From an uncultured Alphaproteobacteria bacterium (GTDB taxonomy: Bacteria; Pseudomonadota; Alphaproteobacteria; RF32; CAG-239): a stretch of DNA of 52,047 nt. The notes beneath the pieces were generated by a model. It worked only from the letters and a program-made list of their open reading frames with translations, had not been told where the DNA came from and ran no database searches. The number at the start of each line of letters is the position of its first letter. Position 1 is the stretch's first letter. The position numbers and the translations under genes are program-made. The stretch covers positions 1 to 52,047 of the forward strand of contig CANPYJ010000008.1 of NCBI GenBank assembly GCA_947588275.1. Reading direction: 5' to 3'. This document shows positions 1 to 7,358 of this stretch, piece by piece.

Positions 1-642
1 GATTGGCTGTGTAATGCCTCTTTTGAAACAAGAATAAACCTTATATTGCATGATTTTAATGGATTTTTGCAACATGATAACATGCGATGGTTTCCCAAGC
101 CGACCAGTGGCCTGCGCGATATGGAAAATGAAAATTACGAAGATACCAATACAAAATTCTATTTTTATCATGATTTTAAATCTGGTATTGATTTTGAAAC
201 AATATATCCGATTGTTCGCGAAAAATACGACCGCCGGATTAAACGTTTTTATGAGGCGATAAACAATTCAAAAAGCGTTTTGTTTGTATGGTGGAGCCGT
301 GATAAAATAATTCCCAGAAAAAATATTATAGATGCCGCTGTGAAATTATCGTTGAAGTTCAACAAAAACATAAATATTTTGATTTTTGAGCATACGGGGG
401 GGGGTACGGGCTTAACCTATGATTTTGTTTCTGACTGCATAACCATAGTCCGCGGGCATTTAACCGTTCCGGAAAACACGACGCTTGGCAATTTTCACCT
501 TTGTGAATGTGTCTTTTCACAAATAAAGCGGTCGGGTACGAGAAAAATCAGATTAATCAAGAAAATCGCGCGTATAATACCAATCAAGCGTTTGCGGCAA
601 AAAATAAGTCAATATTTAATCACCCGCTGCCAAAAGTATTGA
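1..642 (+). CDS. DUF1796-family putative papain-like cysteine peptidase, 5'-truncated by window edge
   Basis: The reading frame is open from base 1, so the gene starts upstream; a TTG at 46 is only an internal codon. About 213 C-terminal residues are visible. The segment 'YPIVREKYDRRIKRF' followed by 'VLFVWW' and 'YDFVSDCI' matches my recollection of the DUF1796 (putative cysteine peptidase) family, often found near surface-polysaccharide genes. The catalytic Cys would lie upstream and is not visible. The substrate is unknown. A run of nine G bases sits inside the gene (396-404) and could make it switchable by slippage. The C-terminal ~35 residues are very basic. The stop codon lies inside a terminator hairpin. 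Family assignment is from pattern memory, not a search. Confidence 0.7.
   Translation, partial: DWLCNASFETRINLILHDFNGFLQHDNMRWFPKPTSGLRDMENENYEDTNTKFYFYHDFKSGIDFETIYPIVREKYDRRIKRFYEAINNSKSVLFVWWSRDKIIPRKNIIDAAVKLSLKFNKNINILIFEHTGGGTGLTYDFVSDCITIVRGHLTVPENTTLGNFHLCECVFSQIKRSGTRKIRLIKKIARIIPIKRLRQKISQYLITRCQKY
396..404 (+). repeat. Poly-G tract (G9) inside coding sequence
   Basis: Nine consecutive G bases encode Gly-Gly-Gly in the DUF1796 gene. Homopolymeric G tracts of this length are classic contingency tracts in other bacteria. Gain or loss of one G would shift the frame of the last ~80 codons. As assembled, the frame is intact (ON). Confidence 0.9.
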
Positions 643-661
643 TTCTTTTGGCAGCGTTTTT
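625..661 (+). terminator. Rho-independent terminator after DUF1796 gene
   Basis: A perfect 12-bp inverted repeat (CGCTGCCAAAAG / CTTTTGGCAGCG) with an 8-base loop is followed by five T bases. The stop codon of the upstream gene falls in the loop. Confidence 0.92.
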
Positions 662-688
662 CTTTATGCATCAAAATACATTTTTAAT

Positions 689-716
689 TTGCCAAATAAA
701 AAATTTGGATTATGTT
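689..716 (+). promoter_or_regulatory. Candidate sigma-70 promoter for flavin reductase gene
   Basis: TTGCCA (689-694) and TATGTT (711-716) are separated by 16 bases and lie just after the terminator and about 45 bases upstream of the next ATG. The match is moderate and the region is AT-rich, so this is a tentative call. Confidence 0.4.
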
Positions 717-761
717 GAAAGTAGGAAAATTATTGGACAATTAAATTGAAGAGAGGACGCG

Positions 762-1574
762 ATGGCCAAAATATCATGGAAACCGGGTACAATGTTGTTT
801 CCGTTGCCGCCGGTGATGGTTACATGCGGGACAATGGACAAGCCCAATGTGCTGACGGTCGCTTGGACCGGCATAATCAATTCGGAGCCGCCGCTTACTT
901 ACATCTCGGTTCGTCCGAGCCGTTATTCGCACGACATCATCAAAGAAGCAGGCGAGTTTGTAATCAACATTTCGACGCTGGAGTTGGCCAAAGCCTGCGA
1001 CTATTGCGGCGTAAAATCAGGACGGGATACAGACAAGTTCAAAGATATGTCTCTGGAGATTGAACCTTGTTTGAAGGTTAAGGCGCCCATGCTCAAAAAA
1101 GCGCCGGTCAGCCTTGAATGCAAGGTAACGGAGATTAAGAATTACGCCACTCACGATATGTTTATGGCCGAGATTGTCAATGTCAACATTGATGACCGTT
1201 ATCTTACGGAAGACAATCGTTTGGCGCTTGAAAAAGCGGGGCTTCTGGTTTTTGCTCATGGCCGTTACTACACTATGGGGCGCGATTTGGGCGGCTTTGG
1301 ATTCTCGGTTGATCGCACCAAGGAAAACAAGACCAAGCCGCGCAAATCCAAATTTATGGAAATTCTGAAAATTGAGCAGCAGATAAAAGAAGGCGCGCGC
1401 AAAATCAAAGAAGGACGGCATGTGGAGAGGACAAAATCGGTTCGTGCCGACAAACCCAAACCGCACCGGCCGTTCGGCGGCAAAAATCCGGTCGGACGTG
1501 CGTCGTTCGGCGGCAAAATTCGCGGCAAACCTTTTCGCGGCCCTAAAAAACAAAATAAAAAGACGCCTCAATAA
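762..1574 (+). CDS. Flavin reductase-like domain protein with basic C-terminal tail
   Basis: A 270-residue protein. Residues 1 to about 185 fit the flavin reductase-like (split-barrel, FMN-binding) family of the flavoredoxin type: an N-terminal 'WKPGTMLFPLPPVMVTCG', 'NVLTVAWTGIINSEPP', 'SVRPSRYSHD' and 'GEFVINI' are typical. These proteins bind FMN and reduce flavins or act as small electron carriers in the cytoplasm. The last ~80 residues are not part of that fold: they are rich in Lys, Arg and Gly, with repeats of the FGGK type, and may bind nucleic acid or be disordered. The ATG at 762 follows a good ribosome-binding site (GAGAGGA). It stands alone between terminators. The specific substrate cannot be told from sequence. 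Confidence 0.82.
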   Translation: MAKISWKPGTMLFPLPPVMVTCGTMDKPNVLTVAWTGIINSEPPLTYISVRPSRYSHDIIKEAGEFVINISTLELAKACDYCGVKSGRDTDKFKDMSLEIEPCLKVKAPMLKKAPVSLECKVTEIKNYATHDMFMAEIVNVNIDDRYLTEDNRLALEKAGLLVFAHGRYYTMGRDLGGFGFSVDRTKENKTKPRKSKFMEILKIEQQIKEGARKIKEGRHVERTKSVRADKPKPHRPFGGKNPVGRASFGGKIRGKPFRGPKKQNKKTPQ

Positions 1575-1587
1575 GAGGCGTTTTTTG
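1563..1587 (+). terminator. Rho-independent terminator
   Basis: Stem ACGCCTC / GAGGCGT with a 5-base loop, preceded by A-rich sequence and followed by six T bases. It overlaps the stop codon of the flavin reductase gene. Confidence 0.88.
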
Positions 1588-1696
1588 TGCGGACAAACAA
1601 ATTACACTTTTGCAATATTATGTGTTTTTACTTGCGGCGCAAATTCCTATAACCTGACTTTAGTAGAAAATTTTAACTTGATAAAGGACATCTGAA

Positions 1697-2524
1697 ATGG
1701 CAAAAATTCATCCTTCGGCAGTTGTCGAAAATGGCGCAGAAATTGCGGACAGTGCGGAAATCGGGCCTTTGTGCTGGATTTCTTCCAAAGCCAAAATCGG
1801 TGAGAACGTACGTCTTTTGGGGCGTGTTACGATTATGGGCGACACTGCCGTCGGCGAAGGCACGGTTGTTTTTCCCGGTGCGGTTTTGGGCGGCGGCCCG
1901 CAGGATCACGGCAACGAGTTTCAGCCTGACGCCAAGCTGGTTATCGGCAAGCGCAACGTGATTCGCGAAAATGTTACCATGCATTGCGGCACTCCCAAGG
2001 GACAAAATCCGATTCCGGGCGTGGAGCCGGAAAAACTGATTACCCGCGTCGGCGATGACGGAATGTTTATGATTAATTCTCATGTCGCGCACGATTGCGT
2101 GGTCGGCAACAATGTAATTATGACCAATAATGCGGTGATTGCCGGTCATGTGCGTTTGGGCGACGGGGTGATTTTGGGCGGCAACTCGGCAGTGCATCAG
2201 TTCTGCCGCATCGGGCGCAAAGCCATGGTCGGCGGCATGACCGGCGTCGACAGAGACGTAATTCCCTTTGGCATGGTGACCGGAGATCGCGGCAAGCTGC
2301 GCGGACTTAACGTCATCGGGCTTAAGCGCAGTGGCATTGACGAGCACACGGTCAAATCGGTGACACATGCCTTTATGTATATCTTTAAGGGGCGCGAAGG
2401 CACGTTTGAGGAGCGCATTGCCGCGGCCAAAGACAAATTCAAAGACAATGCGATGGTCATGGAGCAGCTCAAGTTCATTGACGAGGCACTGGCCGGCCGT
2501 CGCAAGATTATGACCGCGGACTAA
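1697..2524 (+). CDS. lpxA: Acyl-[ACP]--UDP-N-acetylglucosamine O-acyltransferase
   Basis: A 275-residue left-handed beta-helix protein that performs the first step of lipid A synthesis: transfer of a 3-hydroxyacyl chain from acyl carrier protein to UDP-GlcNAc in the cytoplasm. Hexapeptide repeats run through residues 1 to about 190. The catalytic His is in the 'NSHVAHDC' motif (His132, equivalent to His125 of E. coli), and the 'GGGPQDHG' turn is typical. The length is slightly over the usual ~262. AAGGA lies 7-8 bases before the ATG. It opens a compact lpxA-lpxI-lpxB operon. The common upstream partners lpxD and fabZ are absent here; the preceding gene is the unrelated flavin reductase behind a terminator. 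Confidence 0.97.
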   Translation: MAKIHPSAVVENGAEIADSAEIGPLCWISSKAKIGENVRLLGRVTIMGDTAVGEGTVVFPGAVLGGGPQDHGNEFQPDAKLVIGKRNVIRENVTMHCGTPKGQNPIPGVEPEKLITRVGDDGMFMINSHVAHDCVVGNNVIMTNNAVIAGHVRLGDGVILGGNSAVHQFCRIGRKAMVGGMTGVDRDVIPFGMVTGDRGKLRGLNVIGLKRSGIDEHTVKSVTHAFMYIFKGREGTFEERIAAAKDKFKDNAMVMEQLKFIDEALAGRRKIMTAD

Positions 2525-2531
2525 AAAGCAG

Positions 2532-3371
2532 ATGATTCCGAGCAAACGCAAACTGGGCATTATTGCCGGCGGCGGGACAATACCCAAAGCCCTGATAGAC
2601 TGCTGTCGGCAAAGCGGGCGCGAGTTTATTGTGCTGGCCATTGAAGGCAACGCCGACCCCGATGTCATACCGCAGGATGTGCCGCATCAATGGATTCGCC
2701 TTGGGCAGGCCGGCAGCGGTTTTAAGTGGTTTGCCACGGAAAAGGTGCAAGACGTGGTAATGATTGGGACGATTCGCCGTCCCGGATTCAAAGATTTGGT
2801 TCCGGATATGCGTACGGCGGCTTTTTTTACCAAGATCGGCTCCAAAGCGTTGGGCGACGACGGCATATTGCGCGCGGTGGTCAAGGAAATTGAGGCGGAA
2901 GGGATGACGGTGCGCGGAGTTCACGAGGTCGTGCCAGAACTTTTGGTCAAAGAGGGCGCTTTGGGCCGCTATAAGCCTGACAAGCAGGCTATGACCGACA
3001 TCAGCCGCGGCTTGGAGGTCGCTGCTGAGCTGGGGCGGCTTGACGTCGGGCAGGCGGTGGTTGTTCAGCAGGGATTGGTGCTTGGCGTCGAAGGCATTGA
3101 AGGCACCGATGAATTGCTGCGCCGTTGCGGCGAATATCGGCGCAAGGGAAAGGGCGGTGTTTTAGTCAAGCTGCGCAAACCGCAGCAGGATATGCGCATA
3201 GATTTGCCGACCATCGGCCCGCGTACGGTAGAGCGTGCGCATGAGGCCGGTTTGCGGGGCATCGCCGTTCATGCCGGCAACGGACTGATTGTCGATGAGG
3301 CGGAGGTTGTGCGTTTGGCCGATCAATACAAGATGTTTTTGATAGGGGTGATTCCCGATGTCGTCTGCTGA
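2532..3371 (+). CDS. lpxI: UDP-2,3-diacylglucosamine pyrophosphatase LpxI (DUF1009)
   Basis: A 279-residue protein of the LpxI family, which hydrolyses UDP-2,3-diacylglucosamine to lipid X and UMP and replaces LpxH in many Alphaproteobacteria. The N-terminal 'GIIAGGGTIPKAL' and the C-terminal 'IGPRTVERAHEAGLRGIAVHAGN' region are family hallmarks. It starts 7 bases after lpxA and its last 14 bases overlap the start of lpxB, the usual order. No separate promoter is seen, so it is probably cotranscribed and translationally coupled with lpxB. Confidence 0.95.
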   Translation: MIPSKRKLGIIAGGGTIPKALIDCCRQSGREFIVLAIEGNADPDVIPQDVPHQWIRLGQAGSGFKWFATEKVQDVVMIGTIRRPGFKDLVPDMRTAAFFTKIGSKALGDDGILRAVVKEIEAEGMTVRGVHEVVPELLVKEGALGRYKPDKQAMTDISRGLEVAAELGRLDVGQAVVVQQGLVLGVEGIEGTDELLRRCGEYRRKGKGGVLVKLRKPQQDMRIDLPTIGPRTVERAHEAGLRGIAVHAGNGLIVDEAEVVRLADQYKMFLIGVIPDVVC

Positions 3372-4533
3372 ACAAAACTTAAAAGTCTATCTGATTGCCG
3401 GCGAACCTTCCGGAGATTTGCTGGGGTCGCGTCTGATGCGGGCGCTGTGCGCCAAAACTCAGGGCAAAGTGGAGTTTTTTGGCCTCGGCGGCGATACTAT
3501 GGAAGCCGAAGGCTTAAAGCCTCTGTTTGATATTGCCGACTTGTCGATTATGGGAATTGTGGAGATTATTCCGAGTATTCCGCGGGTTTTGCGCCACATA
3601 AAAGACACGGTGGCAGACATTGAGCGCATATGTCCCGATATTGTCGTCACAATAGACAGCTGGAGCTTTTGCGCGCGGGTGCACAAGGCTTTGCGCCACC
3701 GCAAACTGGTTATGCCGCAGCTGCATTATGTGGCGCCTCAGGTTTGGGCATGGAAGAAAAAGCGCGCGCGCACAATGTATAAATACATTGACGCCCTGAT
3801 GACTCTTTTGCCGCAAGAACCCAAGTACTTCACGCCCTACCGGTTGGAGACTGTGTTTGTCGGGCATCCGGTGATAGAGAGTGAGGTTTTGTCTGCCGAC
3901 GGCGCGGCTTTCCGCTCACGTTTCAAAATCGCCGCCGATCGTCGAATAATCAGCATTTTGCCGGGGTCGCGCAAAACGGAGGTCAAGACGCTGCTGCCGG
4001 TGTTTTTAGATGCGGCTTCTCGTCTGCGGCAAAAAGATTCAAGCTTGTTCTTCGTGCTGCCGACTGTCCGTACGGTTGCCGCGCAAGTCAAAAATATGCT
4101 CAAAGACAGTGATTTGCCGGTTTTGGTGGTGGAAACACAGGGTGAGCGCTATCAGGCTTTTCAAGCTTCGTGCGCGGCCATAGCCGCTTCCGGTACGGTG
4201 GCGCTGGAGCTGGCGATTTGCCGAATTCCGCACATCGTCGCTTACAAGGTGTCCAAACTCACGGCGTGGATATTGTCGCGGATTATGAAGATTCAGTTTG
4301 TGAATCTTACCAATATAATGCTTGGACGGCCGATTGTTCCGGAACTTTTGCAGGAGCAATGCACGGGCGGCGTAATTGCCGGCCGTATAGAAGAGCTTTT
4401 GCAACGGGGCGATTTGTATGAGCGCGAGATGGACGGTTTTGCCAAAGTCAAAGCCACCTTAACCGACAACGGGCAGATTCCGAGTGCCAAAGCGGCGGAT
4501 TTTGTGCTGGAATTGGCAGCGCGTCAACGCTAA
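3358..4533 (+). CDS. lpxB: Lipid-A-disaccharide synthase
   Basis: A 391-residue glycosyltransferase (family GT19) that joins lipid X and UDP-diacylglucosamine into the lipid A disaccharide at the inner membrane. Recognisable motifs include 'AGEPSGDLLGSRLM' near the N terminus, 'APQVWAWKKKRA' about residue 120, 'GHPVIES', 'LPGSRKTE' and the C-terminal 'ASGTVALELA'. Length is normal for the family. The start codon lies inside the 3' end of lpxI (14-base overlap), indicating coupled expression. No terminator is visible before comEC. Confidence 0.96.
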   Translation: MSSAEQNLKVYLIAGEPSGDLLGSRLMRALCAKTQGKVEFFGLGGDTMEAEGLKPLFDIADLSIMGIVEIIPSIPRVLRHIKDTVADIERICPDIVVTIDSWSFCARVHKALRHRKLVMPQLHYVAPQVWAWKKKRARTMYKYIDALMTLLPQEPKYFTPYRLETVFVGHPVIESEVLSADGAAFRSRFKIAADRRIISILPGSRKTEVKTLLPVFLDAASRLRQKDSSLFFVLPTVRTVAAQVKNMLKDSDLPVLVVETQGERYQAFQASCAAIAASGTVALELAICRIPHIVAYKVSKLTAWILSRIMKIQFVNLTNIMLGRPIVPELLQEQCTGGVIAGRIEELLQRGDLYEREMDGFAKVKATLTDNGQIPSAKAADFVLELAARQR

Positions 4534-4565
4534 GGCCAAACGGCAAAAGCTGTTGAGTATTCTTA

Positions 4566-4594
4566 TTGCCAAGCGACGAATTGTGCGTTACATT
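4566..4594 (+). promoter_or_regulatory. Candidate sigma-70 promoter for comEC
   Basis: TTGCCA (4566-4571), a 17-base spacer and TACATT (4589-4594) lie between lpxB and comEC. They are followed by AGAGGAG at 4602-4608, spaced well for the ATG at 4615. Confidence 0.5.
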
Positions 4595-4614
4595 AGGCGC
4601 AAGAGGAGAAAATA

Positions 4615-6597
4615 ATGCGCGCTGCTTGGATATATCTGCGTCGTTTGGCTGACTTGGAAAACGGCCGTCGCAAGTTATGGTGGCCGGTGTTTTTCGGGTT
4701 GGGTATCGGGTTGTTTTATCTGTTGCCGCAAGAACCGTCCAAATGGCTGACTTTGGGCGTTTTGGAGGGGCTGATTGTCTTGGCGGCAGGTTTAAGATTT
4801 CGGCCGGCGGCGCTCAAAATTCTGTTTGTTTTGGGACTGATTGCCGGCGGATTTGCGTGGATTCAAGCGCGCACCATCTATATTGCCGCCGATATGGGCG
4901 ATGTTCCGCCGCAAAAATTGTATCTTAAAGGCCGGATTGTAAATGCGGATTACAGTTTCAAAGGCAAACGCCGGCTTACCTTAGACCATTTGTATGATTT
5001 TGACGACAAGCCTCTCAAGGGAAAATTTAGGATAACCTTGCGGGAGACGGACGGAATTTATCCGATTGGCGGTTGCGTAGAACTGATAGCCACCTTGTTG
5101 CCCCGCGCCAAAGCCCAGTTGCCGGAAGGTTATCAGTTTGACCGCCGCAATTTTTATCAACGTCTTTCCGGCGGCGGTTATGCCGAAAGCCGCGCTTTGC
5201 CTGTGGCTTGTCCGGACAGCCCGTCTGTGAAAGAACGTCTGAATGCGTCTGTCGGCCGGTTTCGGCAAAAGCTTCTCGGCCGCATCAAGGCCGTTTTGCC
5301 ACCCTTAGAGGCTTCTGTCGCCGCGGCTGTTATTGTCGGCGAACGGAGCGCGATTGGAGCCGCGCAGATGCAAAATTATCGTGATTCGGGATTGGCGCAT
5401 TTTCTGTCGATATCCGGTTTACACATGAGTCTGGTTGCCGGTCTGATATTTTTTATGCTGCGCCTGCTTATGGCCATGGTTCCGAGCTTGGCGCTCAGGC
5501 TTGATTCCAAAAAAATTGCGGCAGCGGCGGCCATTGTCGTCAGCAGTGCCTATTTGCTGATTTCGGGAGCGGCGGTGCCGGCGCAGAGGGCGTTTGTCAT
5601 GACATTGATTGTATTGCTGGGGGTTTTGTTTAATCGGCGTGCGATTTCAATGTATACGGTTGCTTGGGCCGCGGCGGTGATTATGCTTTTGACTCCGGAA
5701 GTTATCGTCAGCGCCAGTTTTCAGATGTCGTTTGCGGCGGTAATTGCCCTGATAGCGTTTTATGAAAAATTTGCCGGTCGGCTTAACAACTGGTTTGCCG
5801 GAACCCGAAACTCTCTGCCCAAAATCGTGTTAAAATCGTTATGGGTATACGTTATCGGTCTGATGACGGCCAATTTGGTGGCAGGAACGGCCACTCTGCC
5901 GTTTGCGATTTATCATTTTAATCGGGTGGCCGTGTATACGTCTTTGACCAATTTGTTGAGCGGACCGGTAATTGGCTTGGTAATTATGCCGTTTGTGCTG
6001 ATGAGTTTGCTTCTGATGCCTTTCGGACTGGAGGCCGGTGCTCTCAAGGTCGCCGGCGTTGGTATTCGCTGGGTCAATCAAATCACGGCTTTTGTCGGCG
6101 GACTTTCGGGTTCTTCGGTGCCAGTTCTGTCCATGCCTTTGTGGGGACTGCTGTTGATCGTGTTGGGCGGTTTGTGGCTTTGCCTTTGGCAAAAGTCGTG
6201 GCGTTGGTGGGGAGTTCCGTTGATGGTTATGGGCTTTTTGAGCATTGTGACGGTGCAGCGTCCGGATATTTTGCTAAACGCCGACGGGAGGCTTGTCGGC
6301 CGGCTTGAGTCCAACGGCAGTTTGGCGCTGATTCCGACGCGAGGTTATGAGTTTGCCAAACAAATCTGGGCGGAAAAGACGGCCTCAAAACCGACTAAAT
6401 GGTTGTCTGCGGCAGACAAATATTGCGCTTTCGACGGCCGTTTTTGCGTCGAGCAAGAGCAAAATGTCATAGAACTTGACGGCCGCCGGCTTGATGTTTC
6501 TGACAGCGAAGGCATGGCAATCTGGATGAAAAAACCGGCCAAAATCAAAACGGTACGCGAGTATATCGGCTGCCGGATTTGGAATTGCCAAAAGTAA
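4615..6597 (+). CDS. comEC: ComEC/Rec2-family DNA-uptake channel
   Basis: A 660-residue polytopic membrane protein. After two to three N-terminal membrane segments (residues ~20-85) comes an OB-like soluble region (DUF4131, ~85-190), then the Competence domain with many membrane helices (~225-540) carrying the family motif 'GLAHFLSISGLHMSLVAG'. ComEC forms the inner-membrane channel through which single-stranded DNA enters during natural transformation. The C-terminal ~100 residues look soluble but do not show the HxHxDH metal-binding motif of the beta-lactamase-like domain found in longer homologues, which is common in Alphaproteobacteria. The gene has its own likely promoter and a strong ribosome-binding site. 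Confidence 0.9.
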   Translation: MRAAWIYLRRLADLENGRRKLWWPVFFGLGIGLFYLLPQEPSKWLTLGVLEGLIVLAAGLRFRPAALKILFVLGLIAGGFAWIQARTIYIAADMGDVPPQKLYLKGRIVNADYSFKGKRRLTLDHLYDFDDKPLKGKFRITLRETDGIYPIGGCVELIATLLPRAKAQLPEGYQFDRRNFYQRLSGGGYAESRALPVACPDSPSVKERLNASVGRFRQKLLGRIKAVLPPLEASVAAAVIVGERSAIGAAQMQNYRDSGLAHFLSISGLHMSLVAGLIFFMLRLLMAMVPSLALRLDSKKIAAAAAIVVSSAYLLISGAAVPAQRAFVMTLIVLLGVLFNRRAISMYTVAWAAAVIMLLTPEVIVSASFQMSFAAVIALIAFYEKFAGRLNNWFAGTRNSLPKIVLKSLWVYVIGLMTANLVAGTATLPFAIYHFNRVAVYTSLTNLLSGPVIGLVIMPFVLMSLLLMPFGLEAGALKVAGVGIRWVNQITAFVGGLSGSSVPVLSMPLWGLLLIVLGGLWLCLWQKSWRWWGVPLMVMGFLSIVTVQRPDILLNADGRLVGRLESNGSLALIPTRGYEFAKQIWAEKTASKPTKWLSAADKYCAFDGRFCVEQEQNVIELDGRRLDVSDSEGMAIWMKKPAKIKTVREYIGCRIWNCQK

Positions 6598-6618
6598 TTC
6601 ACAAGTGAGTCACCGATA

Positions 6619-6647
6619 TTGAAAGCCGAAAAATGCCGTGTTAGTAT
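6619..6647 (+). promoter_or_regulatory. Candidate sigma-70 promoter for the 169-residue protein gene
   Basis: TTGAAA (6619-6624), a 17-base spacer and TAGTAT (6642-6647). It lies in the 104-base gap after comEC, about 55 bases from the next start codon. Confidence 0.45.
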
Positions 6648-6701
6648 TGGGGTAAAATGAATTTTTATGTCTAATTTTATGTTCTTAAAATTATTATTGT
6701 T

Positions 6702-7211
6702 ATGAAAGTAAAAAATGTTGAGATCCTTTTGTTTAAGGACAAGTTGAGCAACTGTGCCGCCGATGCCTATGTCTTGCCGTTTTATCCGCGCCATGTGTTG
6801 CCCGATGCCGAAAGGTACGAAGCTTTGCAAGCCGGTGTCGTAGGGGTGAGAAAATTTGTGGAATATCGTTTGGGATGCCAGCCGTTGTCAATGGGAGAAT
6901 GCAAAATTCTTTCTTCTGAAGGCGGCAAGGCGGGCAAATTGGCCGCAATTATCTGCCGCAACAAAGATGTCGACAAGATGGCCTGTGCGCTTGAACGCGG
7001 ATTGCACAGGCTTTGGGCTAATGCGGCGCGCAATGCCATAAGCGTTGTCGCCATGCCGCCGCTGTGTGTGACTGACGGTTTGGACATTGCCGTATTTGCA
7101 GAAAGACTGTGCGCTTCTGTTATGCGCTGTCTCAAAACCGACGTCACAACAATCAAAATATGCGAACCGGAACAAGAAGTTATAGACAAGCTGACGCATA
7201 TTCTCAAGTAG
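6702..7211 (+). CDS. Small macro-domain-like protein
   Basis: A 169-residue soluble protein without a signal peptide. Its order of elements is reminiscent of the macro (ADP-ribose-binding) fold: an N-terminal beta strand, 'ADAYVLPFYP' where macro domains have the strand leading to the Asn loop, 'PLSMGECKILSSEG' like the G-E-A-x-x-T segment, a helix 'ALERGLHRLWANAAR', then 'AISVVAMPPLC' and a last strand 'TTIKICEPEQEVIDKL'. The canonical catalytic Asn and Gly-rich loops are not clear, so ligand binding is uncertain. There is no convincing ribosome-binding site before the ATG at 6702. A strong terminator follows, so it is a single-gene unit. The fold call is inference. Confidence 0.6.
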   Translation: MKVKNVEILLFKDKLSNCAADAYVLPFYPRHVLPDAERYEALQAGVVGVRKFVEYRLGCQPLSMGECKILSSEGGKAGKLAAIICRNKDVDKMACALERGLHRLWANAARNAISVVAMPPLCVTDGLDIAVFAERLCASVMRCLKTDVTTIKICEPEQEVIDKLTHILK

Positions 7212-7217
7212 TTTCAG

Positions 7218-7246
7218 GCTCCCGAATTTTGTTCGGGAGCTTTTTT
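7218..7246 (+). terminator. Rho-independent terminator
   Basis: Perfect 9-bp stem GCTCCCGAA / TTCGGGAGC with a 5-base loop and six T bases. Confidence 0.95.
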
Positions 7247-7358
7247 GCAAAATTCTAAGAAAAGTGCGCCTGAAGGGTGGTTTGTTAACCGGAAATTTAC
7301 AACATCGGGATTAGAGTTGATAGTATGGATTAACTATAGCCGGAAATTGGCCGTTTAA

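Noticed and set aside
1673..2668. 331-codon open frame on the minus strand across lpxA
   Set aside because: It lies opposite lpxA, which has clear motifs and a ribosome-binding site. The minus-strand product has no recognisable features and mirrors codon bias of the plus strand.
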